This document shows, piece by piece, positions 1 through 6,888 of a DNA stretch of 8,136 nt. Under the pieces are notes generated by a model. That model saw only the letters and a program-made list of their open reading frames with translations, did no database searches and had not been told where the DNA came from. Each line of letters opens with the position of its first letter. The stretch's first letter is position 1. A program made the translations under genes and the position numbers. The stretch comes from Candidatus Altimarinota bacterium (GTDB lineage Bacteria > Patescibacteriota > Gracilibacteria > UBA4473). The stretch covers positions 1 through 8,136 of the forward strand of contig JALWQU010000034.1 of the NCBI GenBank assembly GCA_026982915.1, read 5' to 3'.

Positions 1-181
1 ATGGAGAAAAGACGATATTTATGCGGTGATTCTTGAGTTCGACATTTGCAAAGCAAAGATCCACAACTTGGCGTTTTTTTTCGTTATTGAGGGTTTTGAA
101 TTTAGAACTGATTGACTTAAAAAAGTTCATAAGCGCGATGATGGTTGAACTAAGTCTTGATTGTTTGTCTTGAAAAAAGAT
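1..181 (-). pseudogene. Possible C-terminal fragment of a large serine recombinase, open at the left edge
   Basis: On the minus strand a frame is open from base 181, just after an in-frame TAG at 184-182, to the window edge. Its first ATG is at 130. The 43 residues after that ATG include NNEKKRQVVDLCFANVELKN followed by HRINIVFSP. The pattern of a charged helix (EKKRQVV), then F-x-N-V-x-L, then a short beta strand resembles, from memory, the extreme C-terminus of large serine recombinases in which about 'EKR..x..FSNxxLKDKKL' is common. The catalytic N-terminal resolvase domain is absent because TAG interrupts the frame. It is therefore a relic, or a coincidental open frame. If the window is circular the frame continues at 8136 (see that entry). 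The identification rests on recalled pattern only and is tentative. Confidence 0.35.
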
Positions 182-259
182 CTATGAAAGAATAAGATTA
201 TTTTAGTTGAATTTGCTTTTGGGGCATCTGAAAATTTAATTTTTGGATGAATCAATGAT

Positions 260-370
260 ATGCCATGTGAATTTATGGGAATTTGGGAAAAAATGAACAA
301 TCCAAGTTTTAACCGTGTCGAATTCGATACCTTTAAAAGAGAGAGTGATAGTATTAAAAAACTTAATTAA
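260..370 (+). pseudogene. KilA-N domain fragment (phage antirepressor-type remnant)
   Basis: The frame opens after TGA at 248-250 and ends at TAA 368-370, giving about 36 residues from the ATG at 260. The stretch FMGIWEKMNNPSFNRVEFDT (residues 5-24) closely matches a conserved part of KilA-N domain proteins, where 'EFLGIWExxNNPxFxxVEFDxF' is followed by a run like 'GSNSFxLSPxxWIExTNAIG'. Here the match stops after about DTFKRES, and the frame ends eleven residues later. The N-terminal 'KNWMRxRNT' part is also missing. This is a fragment of roughly 25-30 recognisable residues of a DNA-binding domain found in phage and mobile-element genes, not a working gene. Its TAA directly abuts the dapF ATG, so the break point lies about 20-30 bases before dapF. 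ATGs at 275 and 293 are in the same frame. Confidence 0.6.
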
Positions 371-1192
371 ATGAAATTCTATAAATTCCACGGAACCGGT
401 AATGATTTTATAATGCTGGATAATCTTGCTGGCAAAATCACGCTTTCACCCCAAAAAGTTCAGAAAATGACCGATCGTCATTTTGGTATTGGGGCGGACG
501 GGGTAATTTTAGTAGAAAAAGGCCGATCAGATGGCGATTTTTTTATGAATTACTGGAATAGTGATGGGACATTAGCCGAGATGTGTGGGAATGGGACACG
601 GTGTACCGCTCATTTTGTGCGAGATATACTCGGGTTTAAGAGTAACCTCGTGAACCTAGAAACCCGTGGAGGTCTGAAAAAAATAACTATCAAACCGGAT
701 AATCAGTTTGCGGTTAATATGGGTATACCTGATTTTGAGAAATTTAGTGATTTCCCGAAACATTCGAAAATGTTTGAAAATGTAAATTTTGACTTTGTTT
801 CCATGGGGAATCCTCATGCGATTGGTTTTTTCCCGGATGAACAGACCGCCACAAATTTTTTGAATAAAACAGCGCCCTCGATGGAAATTGATCGTCAACA
901 TTTCCCCAATAGAATCAATATTAGTGTGGTTTGGAAAAAGGGTGAAAATCACTTTGGAGCTAAAACGCATGAGCGAGGTTGTGGGCAGACGCTTGCTTGC
1001 GGAACCGCTATGTGTGGTGCTTTTGCCGTACTTACCCATATTTTAAAAAAGGTCGACAAACAGGCTAAAGTTCAGATTGATGTTCCGGGAGGCGTGTTAT
1101 TTTTCTGTTTTAAGGCGGATGGGGCGATTGAGATGACAGGGCCCAGTAAGCGAGTTTTTGAGGGTATTTTTTTTGATTGGCTGAATTTGTAG
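371..1192 (+). CDS. dapF: Diaminopimelate epimerase DapF
   Basis: Cytosolic, cofactor-independent racemase that converts LL- to meso-diaminopimelate, the last dedicated step before lysine and the source of the peptidoglycan cross-linking residue. The 273 residues equal the usual family length. The N-terminus FHGTGNDFIMLDN (6-18) is the family opening. The two half-domains each present a catalytic cysteine: C72 in MCGNGTRC and C210 in ERGCGQTLACGTA. GNPH at 146-149 and the ERG at 201-203 are the usual substrate-contact motifs. The ATG at 371 matches the family start. No convincing Shine-Dalgarno sequence precedes it, and the codon before the ATG is the stop of the KilA-N fragment, so translation could be coupled to that relic frame. 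No other lysine or cell-wall gene lies nearby. It ends with TAG eight bases before the convergent gene's stop, with no terminator visible between them. All key residues are present, so it looks functional. Confidence 0.97.
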   Translation: MKFYKFHGTGNDFIMLDNLAGKITLSPQKVQKMTDRHFGIGADGVILVEKGRSDGDFFMNYWNSDGTLAEMCGNGTRCTAHFVRDILGFKSNLVNLETRGGLKKITIKPDNQFAVNMGIPDFEKFSDFPKHSKMFENVNFDFVSMGNPHAIGFFPDEQTATNFLNKTAPSMEIDRQHFPNRINISVVWKKGENHFGAKTHERGCGQTLACGTAMCGAFAVLTHILKKVDKQAKVQIDVPGGVLFFCFKADGAIEMTGPSKRVFEGIFFDWLNL

Positions 1193-1200
1193 CTTAATTT

Positions 1201-1590
1201 CTATCTAGCTTTAAAAACTTCTATGTCAGATAAATCCTTTATTTTATCTAGCGAGTTTGTCATATATTTTTTTCTAAATACCGTTGGCTCTAAAAACTGG
1301 AGTTCGTCTATAGCATCGTCCATTAAAAATAAAAGGATATCGACAAATATACCCTCTTTCTTATACTCACCTTCAATTAGTCCATGCTTTATTTTTTCAT
1401 CTAATTTGAACCTTTGACCTTTAAATTTAAGGCTTCCAAAGTTGTCTATTTTTACGACAAGGCTATTTTTTAACTCATCTTTGACATCAATGTCATTGAA
1501 GAATAATAACTTTTTTAAAACTAAAATTTCTTTATTAGTTAGGTGTCGTTCCTTTTCTTCTTTCTTGAAGAATTTAAAAAAGTTAATCAT
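1201..1590 (-). CDS. Uncharacterised 129-residue protein, possibly DUF6984-like
   Basis: I do not recognise a characterised function. The protein is charged and cytosolic-looking, with no signal peptide or membrane span. The N-terminus is lysine-rich (FFKFFKKEEKERH), then RHLTNKEILVLKKLL looks like a helix. Next comes a beta-rich part: LVVKIDNFGSLKFKG (about 44-58), EGEYKKEGIFVDILLFL (about 73-89) and DELQFLEP (about 95-102). The order 'R-L-T-x-x-E, V-x-x-D-x-x-GSLKF, E-x-x-Y-x-x-x-G-x-x-V-x-x-x-L, x-ELxF' recalls the DUF6984 family of about 100-residue proteins. This is from memory and tentative. It has its own promoter (1635-1662) and is a single-gene transcript convergent with dapF, downstream of the efflux cluster's terminator. 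The only in-frame N-terminal start is the ATG at 1590, with no clear ribosome binding site. Base composition is more AT-rich than the pump genes. Confidence 0.7.
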   Translation of the reverse strand: MINFFKFFKKEEKERHLTNKEILVLKKLLFFNDIDVKDELKNSLVVKIDNFGSLKFKGQRFKLDEKIKHGLIEGEYKKEGIFVDILLFLMDDAIDELQFLEPTVFRKKYMTNSLDKIKDLSDIEVFKAR

Positions 1591-1634
1591 TTTTTTATAG
1601 GGATTAAGATCTTTTGGTGTGTGTTTTTTGATTT

Positions 1635-1662
1635 ATTGTATGTTTTCCCATTTCTGAGTCAA
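1635..1662 (-). promoter_or_regulatory. Sigma70-type promoter for the 129-residue gene
   Basis: Read on the minus strand: TTGACT (1662-1657), a 16-base spacer, then TACAAT (1640-1635). These match the -35 and -10 consensus at 5/6 and 5/6 positions. Transcription would start near 1628, leaving a leader of about 38 bases before the ATG at 1590. It lies just downstream of the efflux cluster's terminator, so the two units are separated. Spacing and consensus match are seen directly; activity is inferred. Confidence 0.55.
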
Positions 1663-1703
1663 TATCTCAAAGAAAAAGAGGAATAATCCTAGAAAAGAAG
1701 CGA

Positions 1704-1733
1704 ATTAAAAACTTTGCATCCGTAGTGCAGAAG
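1704..1733 (-). terminator. Intrinsic terminator closing the efflux cluster
   Basis: On the minus strand, CTTCTGCA (1733-1726) pairs with TGCAAAG (1718-1712) around a seven-base loop, with one bulged base. TTTTTAAT follows. It lies about 20 bases past the TAA of the pump gene at 1755, which is where the end of that transcript is expected. The stem is only moderately GC-rich. Confidence 0.6.
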
Positions 1734-1754
1734 GTTCTTTAAAACTTCCCCCTA

Positions 1755-4700
1755 TTACTCCTTCTGAACAGCTCCAAAGAGAACCGGAATAACCACCATA
1801 GTCATAAAAACCGAAGTGATGAGTCCACCGATAACGACGATAGCCAACGGTTTTTGTACTTCTGAGCCCGTACCCGTAGAAACAAGCATGGGGATCAACC
1901 CAATAATTGAGGTAAACGCTGTCATGAGCACCGGCCTCAATCTTCTTGTGGCGCCTTTGAGGATAGCTTTTTGGATATGTTCTGAAGTTAGATTTCCGAA
2001 CTGTTCCTTTGCTTTTTTTATGGCTTGGTCGAGATAGAGGACGATAACCACACCGGTTTCGACGGCATTACCGAATAAAGCGATAAACCCAACCCAAACG
2101 GCCACGGAAAAATTATACTGGGCGATAAATAAAGCCAACAAACCTCCAATGATACTGAGCGGAATAGAAAGCATTACAACCGAAACCAATTTTAAATCCG
2201 CATAGGTAAGGTATAAAAAGATGAAAATAATCAGAATAACCAAAGGCACAACCACCATTAATTTGGCTTTAGCGCGGACTTGATTTTTGTACTGACCATC
2301 AAACTCGATCGTATAACCAGGCGGGAGAACGAGGTTCTTTTCCAAATATTCTTCGGTTTCATTTACAAAAGAAACAAGGTCTCGACCGCTTACATTCATT
2401 TGTACGGCTGACCGAAGTTTTCCATTTTCCGAAACAAGCAGGGCCGGTCCATTTTCAATTTTTATACGGGCTACTTCTGAAAGCGCGACCCGTTGTCCGT
2501 TTACACCTTGCAGGATAAGCCCCTTTATATCGGGTATTTCTGATCGTTGGTTTCGCATAAAACGCACCTCGATTCCGTATTTTTCACGCCCCTGAATAGT
2601 CTGTGTAATCGTTTTTCCACCGGTTCCAATAGCGATAGCGTTAAGAGCTTGTGATTTTGGAATACCATAAGCCGCCAGCTTACCATCATCGAGTTCTATA
2701 TTGAGATATTTTAATCCAGAAGTACGAATAGCGACCGTTCCAACGGCCCCTGGGACATAAGCCATAAGGCCTTCGACTTTAATAGCGAGGTCTTCTAGCG
2801 TTTTGGCATTATCGCCAAAAATTTTAATGCCCACCTGAGCTCGAATACCAGTCGAAATCATATCAATTCGGCCAATAATGGGCTGCGTAAACCCACTCCA
2901 GAGGTTCGGGATATTTATCTTTTGGTTCATTTCCTTGATTAATTTGGCTTTAGTCATGCCGTCTCGCCATTCTGATTTTGGCTTGAGCATGATGAAGGTT
3001 TCAAGCATTGCCAAAGGGGCTGGATCGGTAGCGGTATCAGATCTACCCGCTTTTCCCATGACGGAAGCGACTTCTGGGAAAGTAGCGAGAATTTTATTGG
3101 TTTCGATTAAAAGCTCCCCCGCTTTTCTTTCAGAAACATCCGGAACGGTCATGGGCATATACATAATAGCGCCTTCGTCTAGTGGCGGCATGAACTCTGA
3201 TCCGATTTGTGTTGCGATACCCAAAGAGAATAATAAGGCCAAAATCGCACTACCAATTGTTTTTTTAGGGTTTTGAAGGGCTTTTTTTAAAAAAGGTTCA
3301 TAAAATTTTTGAAACCATGAAACGGTTGGTATGTCCTTATCTTCATAAAGTTTCCCCTTCAAAAAATAAGCACAGCCAAGAGGCACAAATACCAGTGAGG
3401 CTATCAGTGCACCTAACATCGCAAAAATATTGGTAAAAGCGAGGGGTTTAAAAAGCTTTCCCTCCATACCTTCAAGGGCAAAAATAGGCACAAATGACAG
3501 CATAATAATCAAAATAGCAAACAACAGTGGTACGGCAACTTCGGTCGTTGATTGGTAGACGATTTTCAAACGATCATTAAAGAAAAGCTCTTTTTTATGC
3601 GAAGCTTTTAACAGTTTTTGGTAGGCATTTTCGGTAACCACAATAATAGAATCTACCATAGTCCCAATCGCGATAGCTATACCACCAAGGGACATGATAT
3701 TAGAAGGGATACCGAATAATTTCATGACTAAAAAAGTCATCATCACGCCAAAAACTAAAGCCATGGAGGTAATAAAGGTAGCGCCTTTATGCCGTAAAAA
3801 AAGCCACATGACAAAGGCCGTTATGAGGAGCATTTGCCAGAGAACATCCGCCATAGTTCTTATCGCACGAGTGATAAGTTCTGTTCGATCATAAAAAGGG
3901 ACGATTTTGGTACCGGCTGGGAGTGTTTTTTCCAGGTCTTTTATTTTCGTTTTAACTCGTTCTATGACTTCAAGAGGGTTTTCTCCGTACCGCATGACCA
4001 CAATGGCTCCAACTTTTTCGGTTTCATTATTGGCTAAGATACCACGACGAGCCGCTCCACTAATACGAACGGTTCCAATTTCTGAAAGTAATAAAGGCGT
4101 TTTATCTGATTTTTTGCCGATTATAAGATCCTTTAATCCCTCTTCGGACTCAAAAAACCCAATACCCTGAACCGATATTTCTCGTTCCCCATATTCGAGA
4201 ACTCGTCCTGATACATTATTATTACTCGCTTGTATTTTTTTGACGACCGCCATTAAATCAAGCTTGAAGGCTTCTAGTTTTATGGGATCAAGAATAACTT
4301 GGTACTGTTTTTTGTAACCACCAATAGAGGCTACTTCCGCAATACCACCGAGACTTTCAAGTTCCAGTTTTACGGTAAAATCCTGTAAAGATCTCAAATC
4401 AGTGAGTGACATTTTTGGGTTTTCCAGTGTGTACATAAGAATATGTCCAAGACCAGTAGCATCCGGCCCGAGGCGAACCTTCGCGCCTTCGGGAAAAGAA
4501 GATTGTAATTGTGATAATTTTTCGTTTACACGGTCTCTTGCGAAATAAATACCCGTATCATCCTCGAAAATAACCGTTACCATGGAAACTCCCAGCATAG
4601 AACTGCTTCGCACGGTTCGTACCTTTGGAAGTGATTGCATAGCGGTTGTCAGGGGATAGGTGATCTGGTCTTCAATATTTTTTGGCGACTGGCCTGACCA

Positions 4701-4853
4701 CTGGGTAACGACAATTACTTGATTTTCTGATAGATCTGGAAGGGCATCTACAGGGGTGTTTTTAATCGCCCATAATCCCGCCATGGAAAGGATTAAAAAA
4801 AGCAATATGGTGAGAAAACGGTTTTCGAGGAGGTATTTTATAAATTGGTTCAT
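1755..4853 (-). CDS. cusA: CusA/CzcA-family RND heavy-metal efflux pump, Cu(I)/Ag(I) type
   Basis: Inner-membrane proton-driven resistance-nodulation-division transporter of the heavy-metal efflux subfamily. Its 1032 residues match the usual ~1040. It opens with the family N-terminus NRFLTILLF, then NTPVDALPDLSENQVIV (about 32-48), with the large periplasmic loops after TM1 and TM7. The methionines at 566 (YMPMTVPD), 616 (APLAMLETF) and 665 (GRIDMISTG) align with E. coli CusA M573, M623 and M672 at identical 50 and 49 spacing; these bind Cu(I)/Ag(I). M387, M399 and proton-relay D401 (GTMVDS) correspond to CusA M391, M403 and D405, and M479 to M486. Positions equivalent to M410 and M1009 are not methionine. 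CusA numbering is from memory. The start is set at 4853: it begins the conserved N-terminus and follows the adaptor TAA by one base, whereas the in-frame ATG at 4916 would add 21 atypical residues overlapping the adaptor. The spacing implies coupled translation. Followed by a terminator. Confidence 0.93.
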   Translation of the reverse strand: MNQFIKYLLENRFLTILLFLILSMAGLWAIKNTPVDALPDLSENQVIVVTQWSGQSPKNIEDQITYPLTTAMQSLPKVRTVRSSSMLGVSMVTVIFEDDTGIYFARDRVNEKLSQLQSSFPEGAKVRLGPDATGLGHILMYTLENPKMSLTDLRSLQDFTVKLELESLGGIAEVASIGGYKKQYQVILDPIKLEAFKLDLMAVVKKIQASNNNVSGRVLEYGEREISVQGIGFFESEEGLKDLIIGKKSDKTPLLLSEIGTVRISGAARRGILANNETEKVGAIVVMRYGENPLEVIERVKTKIKDLEKTLPAGTKIVPFYDRTELITRAIRTMADVLWQMLLITAFVMWLFLRHKGATFITSMALVFGVMMTFLVMKLFGIPSNIMSLGGIAIAIGTMVDSIIVVTENAYQKLLKASHKKELFFNDRLKIVYQSTTEVAVPLLFAILIIMLSFVPIFALEGMEGKLFKPLAFTNIFAMLGALIASLVFVPLGCAYFLKGKLYEDKDIPTVSWFQKFYEPFLKKALQNPKKTIGSAILALLFSLGIATQIGSEFMPPLDEGAIMYMPMTVPDVSERKAGELLIETNKILATFPEVASVMGKAGRSDTATDPAPLAMLETFIMLKPKSEWRDGMTKAKLIKEMNQKINIPNLWSGFTQPIIGRIDMISTGIRAQVGIKIFGDNAKTLEDLAIKVEGLMAYVPGAVGTVAIRTSGLKYLNIELDDGKLAAYGIPKSQALNAIAIGTGGKTITQTIQGREKYGIEVRFMRNQRSEIPDIKGLILQGVNGQRVALSEVARIKIENGPALLVSENGKLRSAVQMNVSGRDLVSFVNETEEYLEKNLVLPPGYTIEFDGQYKNQVRAKAKLMVVVPLVILIIFIFLYLTYADLKLVSVVMLSIPLSIIGGLLALFIAQYNFSVAVWVGFIALFGNAVETGVVIVLYLDQAIKKAKEQFGNLTSEHIQKAILKGATRRLRPVLMTAFTSIIGLIPMLVSTGTGSEVQKPLAIVVIGGLITSVFMTMVVIPVLFGAVQKE

Positions 4854-4854
4854 T

Positions 4855-6576
4855 TTAAGTGTCTTTACGAGTGAATAGGGAGACGGATGGATTACTAATA
4901 ATGAGGTCTTTATCATGAAGCTCAGTACTTGAAATTTGGGAAAATTCTCCGTCTTCAGCCAGAACTTCTACGGGTAATTGGATTATTTCACCCTCTTTTT
5001 TTTGCCAGAGGAAATACTGATTACTTCGTTTTTTCAAAGACAATGTCGGGACGGTGAAAACAGAGCTTTTATTATCCATCACAAAGATAAAAAGACTTTT
5101 TCCGTGCGGAAAGTTAAGTGGTTTTAGTTCTAGCTCTAGTACTGTCTCTGAGCCTGAGTCTAAAAGGTCTTTATTATCAGGCTTTAAGGAGGCTTCCTCG
5201 GTTTCTATATCGGCAGGAACAAAGGCAATGGCCGTGGCGGCAATACTATTGGTCTTGAGATCAATTTGATCGCTTAACCGAAATATTCGACCGGATAAAA
5301 AAGCACCTTCCATGGTTTTAATTCGAATAGAATCGCCAACGGCTACTTTATTTTCCCATGACTCAGGGAGACTGAAATGTATTTCCGATAAAGCCGTTTG
5401 GCTCTGAGCGGTTTCGGCCCCCTCTAGATAAAAAAGTGGTGTTTGCATCATAACGGCCTGCCCAACTTCCACCATTCGTGCGGTTATCGTCCCGCTAAAG
5501 GGAGATGTAATGGATTGATGTCCCGCTTTTATGAGTGCGGCATTGTAGTTTGCAAGGGCTACTTGTACATTTTTTTCGGCTTGCGTGGTCGTAAGGTTTT
5601 GTTGTGATTGAACCAGGTCGAGGGTTTTGATAGCTCGATCGGCCCCCGCTTCTTTCTCGGCTTGTTTGGAGATAAATTGTTGTTGCTTTTCTTCTAGTGC
5701 CAAAATGGCTTGTTTGATTTTCGAAACACGAATTTGTTGTTGTTGAATGGTTTTTAGATTTTTATCGATCAAAGTTGCGTTTATAGACATGCTGGGTTGG
5801 GCATTTTTATAAAGTTTTTCGGTTTGAATGAGGAAATTATCAATATGCGAGAGATGGGTTAGAATTTTATCTGGCTTGTTCCACTCCGTAGATTTTTCCA
5901 TTCGTTGAATTTCATCGGCCAAATTTTCAACCTTATTTTTTTGAATAGCGTCGGAAAAATTACCTAAAATATTTCGTGATCCACGATCAGAACCACTTCC
6001 AAACAAAAGGAGTTTTGTGTTTTCCCAGGCCTGTGTGGCGGTTAAAAGGGCTTCTGATTTTTTTTCAACGAGTTGTTTTTCTACCTCTTGATCCAGTGAA
6101 GCCTGAGTTTGTGATTGGAGGGTGGATTCTCGCCATTGCTTGGTAGCGACAGAAACAGCTTCCATCGCTACGCCTCGGGCTTCTTGGAGTCCTGATCGAG
6201 CTTTTTGTAATCGAGCACGGGCTTCGTTTATGGCGGCAGAACTTTGACCTTCGACGCCTTTCGGGAGCATTGATCCAATGGTTTGACCTTTTTGGACTGT
6301 ATCCCCGATATCAACGAGTAAGTCTTGGATGATACCAGCTCTTCGTGGCGCAATAATCGCAAATTGATTAGATTTTACTTTGGCGGGTATTTTTATTGAG
6401 GCGAAATCTTTCGCGGTATTTATCTCAACGGTTTCCCATATTTTTTCTTTTTTTACAAAAGAGGGGACAGGGGTCGATTGCTTGTCGTTGGTCACATAAA
6501 AATAAAGACTGACCATCACCATAATCCCGATTAAAATCGGGATTATGATTCGTTTTTGTATGAATAAGGATTTCAT
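4855..6576 (-). CDS. RND efflux periplasmic adaptor (HlyD/CusB-type membrane fusion protein) with long hairpin
   Basis: Partner of the pump that links it to the cell exterior. A cytoplasmic KR-rich start leads to one membrane anchor (about 10-28). The first lipoyl half is around 78-104 (RRAGIIQDLLVDIGDTVQKG), followed by a hairpin of about 240 residues (112-352). The second lipoyl half is around 359-385 (PFSGTITARMVEVGQAV), followed by beta-barrel and membrane-proximal domains to 573. CusB is about 400 residues with a short hairpin, so this one is much longer. The hairpin flanks are heptad-like and Ala/Gln-rich, while the middle (about 190-270) is less regular. Segments such as HIDNFLIQTEKLYKNAQPSM recall adaptors I associate with Patescibacteria. 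The start lies 10 bases after the lipoprotein stop, and the stop one base before the pump ATG, so this is a tight operon. CusB-type metal-binding methionines near the N-terminus cannot be assigned. The adaptor role is clear; the metal is inferred from the pump. Confidence 0.88.
   Translation of the reverse strand: MKSLFIQKRIIIPILIGIMVMVSLYFYVTNDKQSTPVPSFVKKEKIWETVEINTAKDFASIKIPAKVKSNQFAIIAPRRAGIIQDLLVDIGDTVQKGQTIGSMLPKGVEGQSSAAINEARARLQKARSGLQEARGVAMEAVSVATKQWRESTLQSQTQASLDQEVEKQLVEKKSEALLTATQAWENTKLLLFGSGSDRGSRNILGNFSDAIQKNKVENLADEIQRMEKSTEWNKPDKILTHLSHIDNFLIQTEKLYKNAQPSMSINATLIDKNLKTIQQQQIRVSKIKQAILALEEKQQQFISKQAEKEAGADRAIKTLDLVQSQQNLTTTQAEKNVQVALANYNAALIKAGHQSITSPFSGTITARMVEVGQAVMMQTPLFYLEGAETAQSQTALSEIHFSLPESWENKVAVGDSIRIKTMEGAFLSGRIFRLSDQIDLKTNSIAATAIAFVPADIETEEASLKPDNKDLLDSGSETVLELELKPLNFPHGKSLFIFVMDNKSSVFTVPTLSLKKRSNQYFLWQKKEGEIIQLPVEVLAEDGEFSQISSTELHDKDLIISNPSVSLFTRKDT
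6520..6547. repeat. Perfect 13-bp inverted repeat inside the adaptor gene
   Basis: ATAATCCCGATT (6521-6532) and AATCGGGATTAT (6535-6546) are exact reverse complements separated by AA, and bases 6520 and 6547 also pair. The element lies 30-57 bases into the adaptor coding sequence, over codons for the membrane anchor (about IIPILIGIM). In mRNA it would form a stable stem-loop near the start codon. No T-run follows on the minus strand, so it is not an intrinsic terminator. It may be an internal operator, an mRNA stability or translation element, or a by-product of Ile/Pro/Gly codon choice. Confidence 0.85.
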
Positions 6577-6586
6577 GTGTTAGAGA

Positions 6587-6781
6587 TTATTTTTTCATAC
6601 CGAGATGATCTTCAATGCTCATATTCATTCGAGCAGCAATTTCTTTTTGCTCTTGGAATTCTTCAAGCGTAAAGCCAAACTTCTTGGCCATATCGGCATC
6701 GGTCATGGGTTTTGATCCGCAACCAGCAAGGGTAACGGTTGTAAGTAGAAGAAAGGCGAAAGCGATTAATTTAGTTTTCAT
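6587..6781 (-). CDS. Small Met-rich lipoprotein of the efflux operon
   Basis: Sixty-four-residue exported lipoprotein. Lys-rich n-region MKTK, hydrophobic core 5-18 and lipobox LAGC place lipidated Cys at 21. The mature part is only 44 residues, with five Met (26, 31, 52, 54, 62) and one His (59). Two short segments repeat with offset 17: AKKFGFTLEEF (32-42) and AARMNMSIEDH (49-59), sharing A-x-[KR]-x-x-x-[TS]-[LI]-E-[ED]. This suggests a duplicated helix-turn unit. The ATG at 6781 is preferred over the in-frame one at 6850 because it starts a normal signal peptide, and the longer version would run through a terminator hairpin. It lies 10 bases ahead of the adaptor gene, so the two are probably co-transcribed. 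Met enrichment and position suggest binding of Cu(I)/Ag(I), filling the role CusF plays elsewhere, but there is no sequence likeness to CusF. Function is inference. Confidence 0.78.
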   Translation of the reverse strand: MKTKLIAFAFLLLTTVTLAGCGSKPMTDADMAKKFGFTLEEFQEQKEIAARMNMSIEDHLGMKK

Positions 6782-6807
6782 AAAATTTAGGTAGTTAAAT
6801 ATAAGTA

Positions 6808-6837
6808 ATAAAAAAAAAGACTGAAAAAGATTTTCAG
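6808..6837 (-). terminator. Intrinsic terminator or attenuator between the CxxC-protein gene and the lipoprotein gene
   Basis: On the minus strand CTGAAAA (6837-6831) and TTTTCAG (6827-6821) form a perfect seven-base stem with a three-base loop, followed directly by TCTTTTTTTTTATT. It lies about 52 bases after the stop of the 6889-7281 gene and about 27 bases before the lipoprotein ATG. Either the first gene is transcribed alone, or read-through sets pump expression. The stem is AT-rich, so efficiency may be partial. A possible weak -10 (TATATT on the minus strand, 6802-6797) follows it, without a good -35. Confidence 0.6.
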
Positions 6838-6888
6838 ACATAGAAATCAAGCCTACAGGTCAAAAAAACTATAGGCAATAAGCTGATT

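Noticed and set aside
182..259. Promoter for dapF upstream of the KilA-N fragment (TTGAAT or TTGCTT near 207-218)
   Set aside because: No -10 hexamer of acceptable quality lies at a 16-18 base spacing, so the match is no better than expected in AT-rich DNA.
1816..4170. Several plus-strand open frames opposite the pump gene (such as 2878-3276 and 3907-4170)
   Set aside because: They are antisense to a clearly conserved gene, have no recognisable domains, and follow from low stop frequency opposite its codon use.
4854..4916. Longer start of the pump gene at 4916
   Set aside because: It would overlap the adaptor gene by 62 bases and add 21 residues that do not resemble the family N-terminus. 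The ATG at 4853 follows the adaptor stop by one base and opens the conserved segment.
6782..6850. Longer start of the small lipoprotein at 6850
   Set aside because: The extra 23 residues are encoded by the terminator hairpin and T-run and would bury the normal signal peptide and lipobox.
6851..6876. Hairpin GCCTA/TAGGC between the CxxC protein and lipoprotein genes
   Set aside because: Only five base pairs around a 16-base loop; too weak to call beside the clear terminator.
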